From Lumbricus terrestris (taxonomy: Eukaryota; Annelida; Clitellata; Crassiclitellata; Lumbricidae), in the NCBI GenBank assembly GCA_949752735.1, contig OX457052.1, forward strand, positions 18,276,649 through 18,340,648: 64,000 nucleotides of DNA, given 5' to 3'. Position 1 is the first letter of the stretch; every line of letters begins with the position of its first letter. Positions 1-10,915 of this stretch are shown here, in pieces. Both the position numbers and the translations under genes were made by a program. A model generated the notes under the pieces. The model saw nothing but the letters and a program-made list of their open reading frames with translations, made no database searches and was not told the DNA's origin.

Positions 1-345
1 GAAGTTAATATCTTCTCATTTCCCAAAGATATCAGGATTCACACGACATATGAATTAATCGTTAAAAAAAGTAAAATTATATTTGAAACCCATAGAACAA
101 TAATCCATGAAAGGTACCAAGTCTTAGTAATGGAGTTAGAGCTGCCACAACATAGGTTAATTATTACTGGACAGAATAAAAAAAAAATTAAGTTAATATC
201 TTCTCATTTCCCGAAGATATCAGGATTCACACGACATATGAATTAATCGTTACGAAAGGTAAAAAATAGACCCCAACGTCCTTTTAGGCTGTTTTCTGAC
301 GAAACTGTGAACTAAGACTTGGTACCTTTTCATGGATTGTGTCAC
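1..345. repeat. Interleaved direct and inverted repeat
   Basis: A segment of about 70 bp at 1-72 recurs almost unchanged at about 187-258 (shared core AGATATCAGGATTCACACGA). Independently, 109-137 (ATCCATGAAAGGTACCAAG...) is the inverted complement of 310-339. The inverted arms look like the ends of a roughly 230-bp element, with one copy of the direct repeat outside and one inside. No coding potential seen. Family unknown. Confidence 0.6.
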
Positions 346-639
346 AAATATATATGTACAAAAAACAATTGTTATATAGCGTTGAAACGTTACTTGTTCT
401 GCTGATTCTGTTCATTTGATGGAATTTATTTCCAATGCCTTCAGAGTTGAGAATCTAAGTCCATGCATGGTATTCATTCGTCATTCATTAGAGAGATTTA
501 TATAGCGCCCCTTAAATGTTACTACCCGGCAGCGCTTCTGACCCAAGTCCCCCAAGTCGAGCTGAAAAGGATGGTTTTAATGCATGAACGATATCTATGA
601 TTTGTTCAAGTAGTTTCAAGTTTCTTGAATTTTTTGTAC

Positions 640-883
640 ATATACATATGATATATATTATATAATTATATATATATTATATATTATTATATTATATATA
701 GCAATATATATATATGTTATATATATTATATATATATAATATTATAAATATAATATTATATATTATTCTATATATTATATATGTTATATCATTATTATAT
801 CATTGAATAATATTATATATAATGCTATATATTATTATTATAAATATATAAATATTTATGTTATATCAATATTATATCATTTT

Positions 884-916
<33 letters not shown>

Positions 917-925
917 TGACAAGTT
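640..925. repeat. (TA)n-rich tract
   Basis: Almost pure A/T with long runs of TATATA interrupted by TTATTA. It lies about 100 bp upstream of the first recognisable TCF/LEF exon, inside the intron that precedes it. Confidence 0.9.
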
Positions 926-1028
926 TTCGGTCTGTGTATTACGATTGGCAGACTTTTCAGTTTCTGTTGCATTTTTCTATTTGTCTGATGATAATATGAT
1001 GTTGGCATCTGATGTATATCCATTACAG

Positions 1029-1113
1029 GTCTGCCAAGGCCTCCGCTCTACGGCCTACCTCCAGGTCCTGGGCATCATCTTTTATATGGCGCTGATCTCG
1101 GACCAATCCACAG
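1029..1113 (+). CDS. TCF/LEF internal exon (GLPRPP motif, before the HMG box)
   Basis: 85-bp exon between a TTACAG acceptor and a GTATAT donor. With one base carried in, it reads (G)LPRPPLYGLPPG...LGPIHR. The start resembles the GIPRPPHPPD segment of vertebrate TCF7L2-type proteins, in the Pro-rich linker between the beta-catenin-binding N-terminus and the HMG box. Two bases (AG) are left over at the 3' end and join the single T that starts the exon at 6298 (AG+T = Ser), so phase is kept. The similarity is short. The call depends mainly on its position upstream of clear TCF/LEF exons and on matching phases. Upstream exons are outside the window. Confidence 0.62.
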
Positions 1114-1904
1114 GTATATATATATATATATATGGCAGCGGCTCACTATTGTTTTGATTGGATGTAGTTTTTATTTCTGATGATTCTGCTACACGTAATA
1201 TGGTTTCCTATTTCCTATATTTCCTCTATTTGAATCATGGCTTATACTGGCAAAATTCTCCGTTGTTACACAATAGTCGAATATTGTGAATTGTTTTAAT
1301 CACGTAAGTGAAATCATTCCGGAGAAAATATATATGTCTGGAATAGCTATATCACATCCAGTTTTATTTTCCAGCTTTCCATTTCTAGTTATTAATTTAA
1401 GTCTGATCTGATTATTAATTGTTAATTATATTGCCGTTAGGTCGTGTACTTTGCATGGTAAAACTGCTCTGTTATAATTTATTATCTGTTAAGAGATTTG
1501 AACTTTTCCAAAGTTTCCTCCACCACTGGACCAACTCCAGTGGATGCATTGGGGTGGATAGGAACATTCCATGTGCATGTATTCCCCATGGGGTAAAACT
1601 GTGGGGGGAGAAATATGCCCATGATGGGTACTGTGATGCATGCGTGAAGATGGATATGCTTGTGAACTGTCGGTAGGCTATGTTTTGGTTGATTACTAAA
1701 TTAATAAGTCCTTTTATTGCTATATCCTGATGTGGTTGCATGATTGCTTCTAAACCTCTTTTCACACAAATAAATAAATATACTTTATATATTTGTGTAT
1801 GTTTGCATCTTGATATTTACATATTGCATACATGTTCAATGAATACATACATACTCATTTACCTACATACTCATGCGCACCTATACTTGCATAAATACAT
1901 ACAC

Positions 1905-2185
1905 TCCCATCGTCCACTTCGTTCATCCAACAGACTTGACTTATTGGTTCCTCGGTCTAGAACTGCTATGGCTCAGTCTCGATCTTTTGTCTCTATTGGT
2001 CCTTCTCTCTGGAATGCTCTTTCTCCTGTTCGCTCTACACTTCTTTCTGTCAGTCTCTCCTCTGCTCTGTCTCTTCTCAAAGCCTGCTTCTTCTCGCGGG
2101 GCCTTGCGCACTGGGAGCGCCTCTGAACGGTTCACCCTACTAGAGGCGCTTTATAAATGTTTAAATACAATACAATACACACCTC
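1905..2185 (+). mobile_element. LINE 3' end (reverse-transcriptase C-terminal relic plus tail)
   Basis: An open stretch to the stop near 2126 reads ...LLVPRSRTAMAQSRSF...GPSLWNALSP.... This is the pattern seen at the C-terminus of CR1/L2-type non-LTR retrotransposon polymerases (R-x-A-x-x-x-R-S-F...LWN-x-LP). It is followed by GGCGCTTTATAAATG and a short ATACA-type tail. Only the last 70 or so codons remain, as expected from 5' truncation during target-primed reverse transcription. A related copy is at 32.8-33.25 kb. Confidence 0.72.
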
Positions 2186-2675
2186 TTGTATGCATGTATG
2201 CATGCACACTTGCATATAATTATACGTGCACCCCTACATTTATGTATATTTATGTATGTACGTAATTATGTACATATACAATTATACATGTATATATATA
2301 TATAAATTATATATATATATAAATGCACACGAACCACTCATGCATATACAGACATACATGCAGACATGTTCCATGGCTGTCTCATGTGTGCCAACAGCAG
2401 CAGCATCAGCAGCAGCAGCAGCAGGTGTGCTATTTCATTCAATGGTTCCACAGAGGGGGAGGGGGGCTGTGTTCAGGTGTATGTTGGTACTCCAGGCCCT
2501 TTCCTTTCATAGACCTTCCCTTTGTTTCCAGTGACCCATAAACCATCCCTCAGCCGGAGTAATTAACAGATTTTCACCAGTTCATGGCAGTTTGCTCCTA
2601 ATGACCATTGAACCTCATGTGTCCTGTGTGCAATACAAAGAAGGCAATTTTGTAGGGTTAGATTTTGTGAGTACA

Positions 2676-2923
2676 TGCGCGTGCGTTTGTGTGTGTGTGT
2701 GTGTGTGCGCGCATGTGTTTGTGTGTGAGAGTGTGTGTGTGTGTGTGTGGGTGGGTGGGTGTGTGTGTGCATGTGAGTGCATGTGTTTGCGTGAGAGTGT
2801 GTTGTGTGTGTGTGTGCGTGTGCGTGCATATGTTTGTGTGTGCATGGGGTGTGTTTGTGCATGTGTTTGTGTGAGTGTGTATATCTGTTGTGCGTGCGTG
2901 CGTGTGTGTGTGCGTGTGTGTGA
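2676..2923. repeat. (TG)n microsatellite
   Basis: About 250 bp of TG/CG-type dinucleotides with occasional interruptions. Such alternating purine-pyrimidine DNA can adopt Z-form. Open frames over it in both directions are repeat artefacts. Confidence 0.95.
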
Positions 2924-3472
2924 AGACATTAAATTTTAATGTAGCCACCTTTCAGTCCATCCACATTGGCTAGAAGAAGAAGAAAAGAAGTAGCTCAATA
3001 GCTGCACTGCTCACATAGCTATATAGTGGATCTGAGCAAGCAAGCGTGCTATAAGGTAGTTTGAAGATGTATGCTGGAGAAGCAAAATGAAACCGGCGTG
3101 GATGCGCACATTGGAGGAGGACTCTGTTACAAGATGAAGATGCAGAGCAAGAGAAGATGGATATATGAAGATGTTCTTCTAAGGCTTATCTTCGCTTCAT
3201 CTTCAACAATGTGCTTCAGTGTTGATCACTTGTGGATCATTACTGGTTTGCGGATTGTGATTTCACTTTGAACTCGGAGAAACTTATGGACCCTTGCTTT
3301 TATGCGTTTGGTGATGATCAATGATTGGGTACCCCAGTGGTATGTATGTATGTATAGGCTAAAGTCTGTTGGCTTGATTGTTCCTAATTTGTTTTTGATG
3401 TTCGTTTGTACTGCATGTCACACGGATGATGGATTATTGGATGAATGAATGTATTTATGCATGTGTGTAGAA

Positions 3473-3600
3473 CTGTAGGTGTGTATGTATGTATGTATGT
3501 ATGTATGTATGTATGTATGTATGTATGTATGTATGTATGTATGTATGTATGTAGGTGTGTATGTATGCATGCATGCATGTATGTATGTATGTATGCGTTA
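3473..3600. repeat. (TATG)n microsatellite
   Basis: Pure GTAT tetranucleotide array of about 120 bp with a few CATG variants at its 3' side. Confidence 0.95.
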
Positions 3601-3630
3601 TTCATTGTATTATTTATATTATTATTATTA

Positions 3631-3700
3631 TTCAGAGCGCCTCTGATTGGTGTGCACTGTGAGAGCCACTATATAAATGTATGAATTCAATACAATACAA
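3631..3700 (+). mobile_element. SINE/LINE tail fragment
   Basis: Reads AGAGCGCCTCTGATTGG... and then ACTATATAAATG followed by (AATAC)n, the same terminal module as the LINE copies near 2.15 and 33.2 kb. Only about 70 bp is left. Confidence 0.55.
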
Positions 3701-4239
3701 TTGTAAAAGAGGTGGTGGTGCTGCTACAATCACTCTAGTTCAAGACAATAGAATTTTCCATTGTGGGGTGACAGATTTCTTGAGAAATACAGGCATCGTT
3801 CCTTAGGTTTTTAAGGTCAAACCAGTGAATGCTGAGGCTTTGGCAGAGAACTAACTAGTCTTAGCTATGACCTTGAAGGCAGCACGTGCTGCTACAAAGC
3901 TATGGTTTCCGTGATAGTTCTTCTTCCTGTCCTTGTTAAATTTACATGGAGAATGGAGAGTGGATGAAGAATGAAAATATGGCAGTGTGAATTCTATACT
4001 GACGAATGTGATGATGGTTTTCTGACAGCCTGGAGAGGATGACCATTGAAGGGTTTTTGTCTTTGGAGCAACAACAGCAGCAGCAGCAGCCGCCATCTCT
4101 TCTCGTCGCCGTCTCTTTTGTAATCTGGCTTCCTGCCTTTCGTATCATTTCTCACGTCATCTGCCTCCTTTCCCATTCATTGTTCCGGTTTTTGTTATCC
4201 GTTTCTATTCACCTGTATTAATTTGCATCTATTTTCCGA

Positions 4240-4680
4240 CCGGCCAGATGGGATGCCGCCGCCGCCATTATGAATATTTAACAATACATTTGCGAAATGT
4301 CACGTTGATCCATTTGCGCTGTGCCTCGGCGGCGGCGGCGGCGGCGGCGGCGAGTTCGGCGGCGCAGGGCTATTCCTCCACCGGCGGCGGCGGCGCTGGG
4401 CTCCTCCACCGGCGGCGGCGGCGGTGCATCTCTCTCTCCCTCTAGCTCTCTTGCTTCCCAGTATATCTGAATTTGATTTGGCTTATAACGAAGACTTCTC
4501 TTTCATCTTCGATGCACAGCCTGCTGTGCAATTGCCCTTGTCTAGATTGAGTTTTGCGAGATAAGCGCCGTGCCACGGTTGCCATCGACGAGCGCATGGG
4601 GGGGAGGTTGGGGGGGGGGCGGGAGCAGGGAATTTCTTAGCGACCGGGGAAAGGCCGCCGTTCCCCCGCGGCCATTAATT
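4240..4680 (+). promoter_or_regulatory. GC-rich block inside a TCF/LEF intron (possible internal promoter)
   Basis: A sharply GC- and CpG-rich island with (GGC)n arrays at 4329-4352 and 4383-4425 and G-runs at 4600-4622, in otherwise AT-rich intron. Vertebrate TCF7/LEF1 genes have intronic promoters that make beta-catenin-uncoupled isoforms, so the location is suggestive. I see no TATA box, initiator or exon here that proves promoter activity. It may only be a CpG-rich repeat. Confidence 0.25.
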
Positions 4681-4952
4681 CTACGTGATACGCTGGATTA
4701 ATGCTGTTCATTTTTCTGCGATTGACTCATCCTGTGTTTGGAATTCGGTTGTCTGGTGAAGACCGCAGGGGTCAACGTTGCTGTTTCAGACTGTTTTCCT
4801 ATGTTGGTGGAACTGGCGAAATGCTTTTTTGTAGCCTATTGCTTGCGAGCACTTCCTGTGGTGATTGGATTCAAGTTCAATAAACAGATCTTATCATTGG
4901 CAAACATATGTTTCGGTGAAGAGGTTATGATGGTGATAATGATGCGACCATA

Positions 4953-4968
4953 ATATTGATGGTGATGG

Positions 4969-5018
<50 letters not shown>

Positions 5019-5042
5019 TTGATGTTGATGTTGATGATGAAT
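4953..5042. repeat. (GAT)n microsatellite
   Basis: About 90 bp of GAT/GGT trinucleotides. Confidence 0.95.
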
Positions 5043-5139
5043 ATAAATGATATTATATGATGATGCATGATGACTACAGATGATGATAGCAATGGTGGTG
5101 ATAGTGATATTGGTAATGCATAAGTAGCTGGGCCAGAGG

Positions 5140-5413
5140 CAAGGGCGGATCAGGGGGGGCCAAACCGGCCATGGTCCCCCCATTTCAAAAGTGCAAAGGA
5201 CGCCACCCCCCCCATTTGATTTCATCAAGCATTAAATCAATTACGTCGATCTGATGACTAATGACTAAAAAAATCAGTTATTTTAACAGGGAAAATTGGT
5301 ATATTTTCGAGACATTTCGACCAAACGACTAAAAAAAGGTCATCAGATTTTTTCTGGCAAATATTTTCACCGAAAGTTTTGGCCCCCTTCGAAAATTTCT
5401 GTATCCATCCCTG
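5140..5413. mobile_element. hAT-like miniature element (degenerate)
   Basis: Begins CAAGGGCGGATCAGG and ends TATCCATCCCTG. These are inverted-complement-like and resemble the CAGGGGCGGATCCAGG ends common in hAT MITEs. The interior has the G-run, C-run and CGACTAAAAAAAGGTCATCAGA pattern also seen at 43.15-43.39 kb. Flanking 8-mers do not match, so the limits are approximate. Confidence 0.5.
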
Positions 5414-5447
5414 GCTGGCAGTGCTCCTAAGTAGGTTCTTGAATGCT

Positions 5448-5482
5448 CAGAATGAATGAATGAATGAATGAATGAATGAATA
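5448..5482. repeat. (GAAT)n microsatellite
   Basis: Eight or so tandem AATG units. Confidence 0.9.
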
Positions 5483-5854
5483 AGAGCCTCGTTGCAATGC
5501 GCGTCAGCGTGTATTAATTAGCGCGATACAACGCTCACTCTTAGGAATATGACCTCATGATGACCTCACTTTGTTGCAATACAGCCAATCATGTCCAAAT
5601 TAACCGCAATGATTGCTAGAACCTTTCGTGATAATAGTTATTTTGGTTTTAACAACAGTTATAAAAAAGCCGTAAAATGAGCACTATAATTATAGTAGCA
5701 AATAACTGAAATGCTTTCTAATCATAATCACTATGATTATTATCAAAATGGTCAAGCTTATTCAGATTCTGAGAGTTTTTTGATGATGATTACTGTGTTG
5801 GCAGTGAATCATCATCATTATCATCAGCTATTAGTGACTTTTATTGTGCCAGTA

Positions 5855-5945
5855 TGGGCTGTGGTAGTGTAGCAGTAGGTTCTGTGCCTTGTGACCAAAG
5901 GGTCACAGGTTCACAGGTTCAAAGCTACCTCAGACCACTGGAAAT
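5855..5945 (+). mobile_element. SINE head fragment (tRNA-related)
   Basis: GGTAGTGTAGCAGTAGG resembles a pol III A box region and CAGGTTCAAAGCTACC a B box, spaced as in the complete SINEs of this window. The body is replaced by the (CAT)n array that follows. Confidence 0.5.
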
Positions 5946-5957
5946 CATAGTCATCAT

Positions 5958-5994
5958 ATTTTCTTCATCATCATCATCATCATCTATAATCATT

Positions 5995-6044
<50 letters not shown>

Positions 6045-6178
6045 TACTCATCATCATCATCATCATCTGTAATCATCTTCATAATCATCATCACAATCAT
6101 CTATAATCATCATCTATAATAATCATCATCATCATCATCATCGTTATCATTTATAATCATCTTCATCATCATCATTGT
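5958..6178. repeat. (CAT)n microsatellite
   Basis: About 220 bp of CAT units with AATCATCTAT interruptions, ending 120 bp before a TCF/LEF exon. Confidence 0.93.
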
Positions 6179-6297
6179 GCCAGTATCTATTGTGTGAATC
6201 ATTAACCGATGGTAGTCATCATTGTTACTATGTTAGTAATTGTTGTTACTTTCTTCAGTTGTTTTATTTTCGTATTGTTTGATTTCTTTCGATCCAG

Positions 6298-6477
6298 TTC
6301 AGCTGCTGGGAATGCTTTCCGGGGTCCTTTTCCGATGGGTATTAGCAATTCTCCGCTGTCGTGGTTTCCTCCGCCCGGAATCCTCACAACGCATCCCGGT
6401 ATTTCTCATCCAGCCGTTGTTACCTGCGGTTCCACAAAAGATCTTTCGCCGCTGTCCGATTCCATTGATAATTGTCG
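6298..6477 (+). CDS. TCF/LEF internal exon (HPGISHPAVVT region)
   Basis: 180-bp exon between a CGATCCAG acceptor and a strong GTACGT donor. It reads ...AFRGPFPMGISNSPLSWFPP...HPGISHPAVVT.... This parallels the FRHPYPTALTVN...FPPHMV...TGIPHPAIVT stretch of vertebrate TCF7L2-type proteins, the linker that in those proteins contributes to Groucho/TLE co-repressor binding. It accepts one base from the 1113 exon and leaves CG at its end. CG+C across the next junction makes Arg, so the frame runs unbroken into the HMG-box exon. A CAG at 6300-6302 could act as an alternative acceptor but would break phase. Confidence 0.82.
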
Positions 6478-6915
6478 GTACGTAAACATCGCTTTTACAA
6501 AACTTTCTCTGATTCGTGCTCTCTGCGAGTCTCTCTTTTCATCTTTTTCTACGGATTCTCGTAATAAATCTCTTATGCACCGGATAATTGATGTTCGCTT
6601 TGAATTTTCTTCTTTGATTGCAATTTGGCTGCTTGCATCTTTGCGTTTGTTTTGCGGATTTATGTGTAATTTGTTAATTAGCAACTGATTTTGTATTTAG
6701 AAAAAAGTTCGTTTTATTGCCTAATAGATTGATGAACTTCTGCAACTGATGTTTTCTAAAGCTTTGTGGTTTGAAGCGAGAGGTGTTTTGTGCTCTCGGT
6801 CAGCTATTTTTAGTTTATTTCCATTCAGTGTGTAGCCCTTTGATGTCTAAGAGGGTTATGAAGTTTTCCTGGAAAAAAACGAGCCGCTGTGTTTTTTCCA
6901 CGGCCGAAGATTTAA

Positions 6916-6978
6916 TCCTTTAACGCCAAGCCGCATTGGTTTCCCATTTACTCTTAGTGCACGCCCGTGGTTAAAGGG
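6916..6978. mobile_element. TTAA-flanked miniature inverted-repeat element
   Basis: 63 bp flanked on both sides by TTAA (6912-6915, 6979-6982). Its ends are TCCTTTAACG and GGTTAAAGGG, inverted complements apart from two mismatches. TTAA target duplication and CCCTTTAAC-type ends fit piggyBac-type MITEs. Confidence 0.5.
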
Positions 6979-7949
6979 TTAAGTTGTTTGATAAACACGA
7001 TGGGGTCAGCGACACAGTTGTTGACCAACAGCTTGACTCCTGAACACGGACGCTTTGATTCCTAAGCTTTCCTCTGTAGTAGTCTGCGCAGCTTGAAAAC
7101 TGCGTAGCGACGCTTAATCAGGCTGTTCGAGCAAGATCACAGGAAAGATCTGATTAGAAACTGAAATTCGCTCCGAGACAAAACTTGTGATAAATGAAGA
7201 GAAATTTAGCGGCTTCTTCTTTCTCTTTCACTTGCATTGTTTCCACCGCTGCTCCGAACATAGTTTGCGCTCGCTCGAAAGTGTGCGCTATGTCGACGCA
7301 GCACGAGAGCGAGAGTGGTGTAAGCAGTGTAAGGTCGTGCAACGCACGGGGTTTTGTTTACGGAGTAAAAATGGCAGATGGAAGTGGTGCCATTTAACGG
7401 CGGCCATTATTTTATGCGAACGTGGATGGCCTCCAGTTTGATCATGATTCGGGTTACAAGGAGAAGCTGCGAAAATGTATATTATTTATAATAAAGCACG
7501 ATGGTTGTTGCAATGTAGCCGTATTTGTGCTATACGTTTGTGCGTTGTTATGAAATGAACACTTCACAGCAGAGAACCATGAATGTAACTTTCTGCGTCA
7601 TAAGGTGCAGAATAATTGTCTCAATATGGTTTATTTGTTCCATTTTGTCATGGTGTATAGCCTATATCCTCTGAGACCATTCCTAGCATTTTTCCAAGCC
7701 ATTGTGGAACACACTCCAAGTGTATAATGGTGCAATTTTTGTCTCAAAATGCTGTGTCATTATGATTGCTTGCAAGGGCATTCAAAAGTTCCAGTACTTG
7801 AAGTCTGGATATATTAAAGGTCTCAGTAAGTAAGTAGGTAAGTAAGTATATCTTTTATCCCTCGGGTGTCCAAGGCCACCGCCCCCCCCTTTCTGCACAG
7901 AAGGGGTGCTCTTGGTTCCATTGGCACAAATGGCGTCCAGTGATCTGGA

Positions 7950-8080
7950 ATGGGCTCCCACAGGGGCTATACATATGCTGCTTCCTGTGCATTTTTAAAA
8001 ATTCAAGTCAAAACTGTGCTTTTTTGCCATGCTTGGGTCTGGAGCGCTTCTGAGTAGTCCCCTTTATGAGGCGCTATTTT
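7950..8080 (+). mobile_element. LINE 3' end relic (second family)
   Basis: One frame reads VIWNGLPQGLY...CIFKNSSQNCAFL, the WNxLP...F(K)xxL pattern of non-LTR polymerase C-termini, then a stop. GGAGCGCTTCTGAG and GAGGCGCTATTT follow, akin to the tail of the other LINE copies. Confidence 0.5.
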
Positions 8081-8397
8081 CGACCAACTGTTAACTGCAG
8101 AAAGAAAGTCAATTTATTATATGGGCACTGCAATCTGTAATGCACGAGGTGCTAAGACGTATAGTGCCACAAGGTTGGCCGGGTTCAACTCATCCGGCTA
8201 CGGTTTGCCTTTGAGGCATATTTTCCGAGTTGTTAATCTGTCTTTGAGTTCCACCTGTATGGCTGGAACTGCCTTTGAAATTCACCTGAGCTGCTATTAT
8301 GGTCGGGTGAAACGCGCTGCCGCTGCCGCCGTGGTGGTGGTGGTACAGCCCTCGGAGCCATTACGGGCGGTGGCGGTGCACATGAACCCTGGACTTA

Positions 8398-8403
8398 GGG
8401 ACT

Positions 8404-8438
<35 letters not shown>

Positions 8439-8452
8439 TTCTTCTTCTTAGC
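8398..8452. repeat. (TTC)n tract
   Basis: About 50 bp of TTC/CTC units in the TCF/LEF intron. Confidence 0.9.
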
Positions 8453-8577
8453 CTACTCAGCTTCCATTTACTTCCGATGGCCAGCCGCAGTTACCGCATG
8501 AAAATCCTTTGTAAACTGAGCCAGGCGATACCAGTTGTCTTGCAAGGTGTCTCTGCTTGGAACGCTGCCTTTGTCTC

Positions 8578-8748
<171 letters not shown>

Positions 8749-9339
8749 TCTTTTGCGTCTTTGTCGTCATCTTCCGCTCTTTGCCTGTCTGCCTCTCGTC
8801 GGTTGGTTCGTTGTTTGGCCGAGCCTCTGTGTTGCCTAATCAGATTTCCATTTGACTTAAGATCATCATGTTCACATCAAAGACTCAATGTTTTGATGTC
8901 CTGGCAATCCATAATCTTCTATTCAGCCTCGGTCAGTGGAGTGTTATTAGGAGATGGCTCGGCAGTCACCACAGTTCAAGCCTCCAGCCACTGCACCCCC
9001 ACCTCCGCTCCCCCCCCCACCGTCGTCTTCGTCGATAGCCAACCCCAACCCCTCCCCGTTTCCAAAGCCATACTGTAATGGATGGTTGGATGGAGAAAAG
9101 ATTGCCTGCAGTATGCTCTAACTAAGTACCGACCAGCAATAATATAGCCTACCCTTGAATTGATGAGCTCCTCGTTGCTAACGGGACTTTGCAATCCGAC
9201 TCTCGTCATACGGTTTGCTTCAGTTCCTCTCCGTCCTGCACCCAAGCAGCAGTTGTGGATAATCCGCATGTATAATTTAAGCTCGATCCATTCTTGTAGA
9301 CCGAATTGCCTGTCTAAATTTCAGTTACTTTGTCTGCCG

Positions 9340-9393
9340 GTCTCTCTGTCTCTGTCTGTCTCTCTCACTCTCACTCTCTCTCTCTCTCTCTCT
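9340..9393. repeat. (CT)n microsatellite
   Basis: Short CTGT/CT array resembling 8578-8746. Confidence 0.9.
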
Positions 9394-9624
9394 GTATTCT
9401 TCAAACAGTTCTTTTTGCAACATTTTCTCAGTTCTTTGGTGTGCATTCTGTATTTGTTCATCCTGTAACTATTGCCATAAGTTGTATTTTAATACCCCTT
9501 TCATTTAAATGTTTTTGAAAATTGAAATTTTATTGGTAAATAAGGAATTTTTAGGTGCAAATAAGCTACTTATAAACATCCCAGTGAAAGGGCGAAAATT
9601 AGAGTTTCGGCCCCCACCTGCCCC

Positions 9625-9790
9625 CATGGTGGTAGAGAATCGCCAACCCTTCCACAGGGTGTTCCATGCCTACACTGACAGTAGTCAAGGTTTGAAGTGA
9701 AAAGCTCAAAAACTGTTGAAATGCATCGCGGTCAAACAGACAGACGGACACGCACATGCACAGAATCTTTTCTTTATTTATATAGATATA
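9625..9790 (+). mobile_element. Dispersed repeat 3' end, possibly RTE-type
   Basis: GTCAAACAGACAGACGGACA followed by TTTTCTTTATTTATATAGAT resembles the CAGACAGACA...TTTATATAGA terminus common in invertebrate non-LTR or SINE repeats. Family assignment is from memory of that pattern and is weak. Confidence 0.35.
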
Positions 9791-10616
9791 TGAATAATAA
9801 TAAAATACACTATATACATCAGCAAAGAATCTTTTTTAGTTTTTAAAAATCCTGTATCTTGATAAAGCATTCTTCATTTTTCTCCATCGCATTGTTATTC
9901 AACAGATCCAACTGATAGTCTATCTTTTGTTATGCCTTAAAGCTGCATTGGTTGAGCGAGCTTTCGGTTGTAATAGCAATATCTAACAGTATCGTATCAC
10001 TGAATGTAATTGAAGATGATTGCTGCTGTATATCTAACTTTGATCAACTTGTTAAGCAAATATTTATGAGATATATATGGACCTCTATTGTCTTTCTTCC
10101 CTTTTGTCTTCCTCTCATTCAGCTTACTGAAGATTAGATTCGTTTGAGACTTGTGTAAGTGTCTTGAGGTTCACAGCGCACAAGTATTTATTCTTCCGGT
10201 TAAGGTAAAGTCAAGGCACCGCCAATTCTTCACCCTCTTTTCGAGGCACTTCCTTCTATTGATCATGCCCTTCTCCATTGCCCTTAGTACTCTTCCAATA
10301 TTGTTTCCATGTGGTCTGTTAAACGCTGAATGGACCAGATCCTCTCTCTACTGGTCACTCTGCTTCATCTGTGTGTGCACAGACAGATTCTCATCAGTGT
10401 GGATGCCTTCAGTGCCTTGAAGTACATCATGAGTAATACGAGTAATTGGACTCTTGCTTTTGATACAATGGCCACAAGTCAAAGAATACGGTTGAAGGAA
10501 ATTTGAAAGAATGATGATGACCTCATGTTTGTCTTTGATGGAGTCACCATTACTTTGTTGGGGCTCTGCTCAAATTTTTATTCACCTGCCTGAATATGGA
10601 ATTGAGGGTTTGAATT

Positions 10617-10746
10617 GTTAGAATGTTTGTCTGAAGCACAGTCGTTTCATTTGAATGTTTGTCAGAAGCACAACAGTTTCGTTAGAATGTTTGTCAGAAG
10701 CACAACCTGTTTTGTTAGAATGTTTGTCAGAAGCACAACTGTTTCA
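10617..10746. repeat. 34-bp minisatellite, four copies
   Basis: Four tandem units built on GAATGTTTGTCAGAAGCACA, each followed by a variable xGTTTCxTT spacer. Copies differ at only a few positions. Confidence 0.9.
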
Positions 10747-10849
10747 TGATGATCTGAACCGTATGTTTCTGATTTTTTTTAAATCTGTCAGATCTAGTGT
10801 CACTGTGATCTGACTTGCCCTCATTTCGGTTCTCTTTAGTCGAGATTTG

Positions 10850-10915
10850 GGTTGGGAGCACTTCTGAGTAGATAGTCGTTGGAGGGGCGCTATATAAATT
10901 TCTAAAATGAATGAA
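10850..10915 (+). mobile_element. SINE/LINE tail fragment
   Basis: GGAGCACTTCTGAGTAG, then GGGGCGCTATATAAAT, the terminal module shared by the retroelements in this window. Confidence 0.45.

Larger units (their letters stand above)
1114..6297 (+). other. TCF/LEF intron (5.2 kb)
   Basis: GT-AG interval between two TCF/LEF exons. It contains a LINE 3' end, (TG)n, (TATG)n and (GAT)n arrays, a GC-rich block at 4.24-4.68 kb, a hAT-like element and a SINE head, each listed separately. 1114-1900, 2930-3470 and 3700-4240 show no recognisable gene or repeat beyond short AT-rich stretches. A (CAG/CAA)n tract sits at 4068-4092. Confidence 0.6.

Noticed and set aside
1500..1690. Possible extra TCF/LEF exon (one frame reads DALGWIG, recalling PHPLGW)
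   Set aside because: The frame soon hits a stop, no good acceptor/donor pair fits the phase, and the exon chain 1113 to 6298 already joins in frame.
8121..8230. SINE or tRNA with B-box-like GGGTTCAACTCATCC
   Set aside because: No A box at the right distance and no match to the other SINEs; kept out for lack of support.
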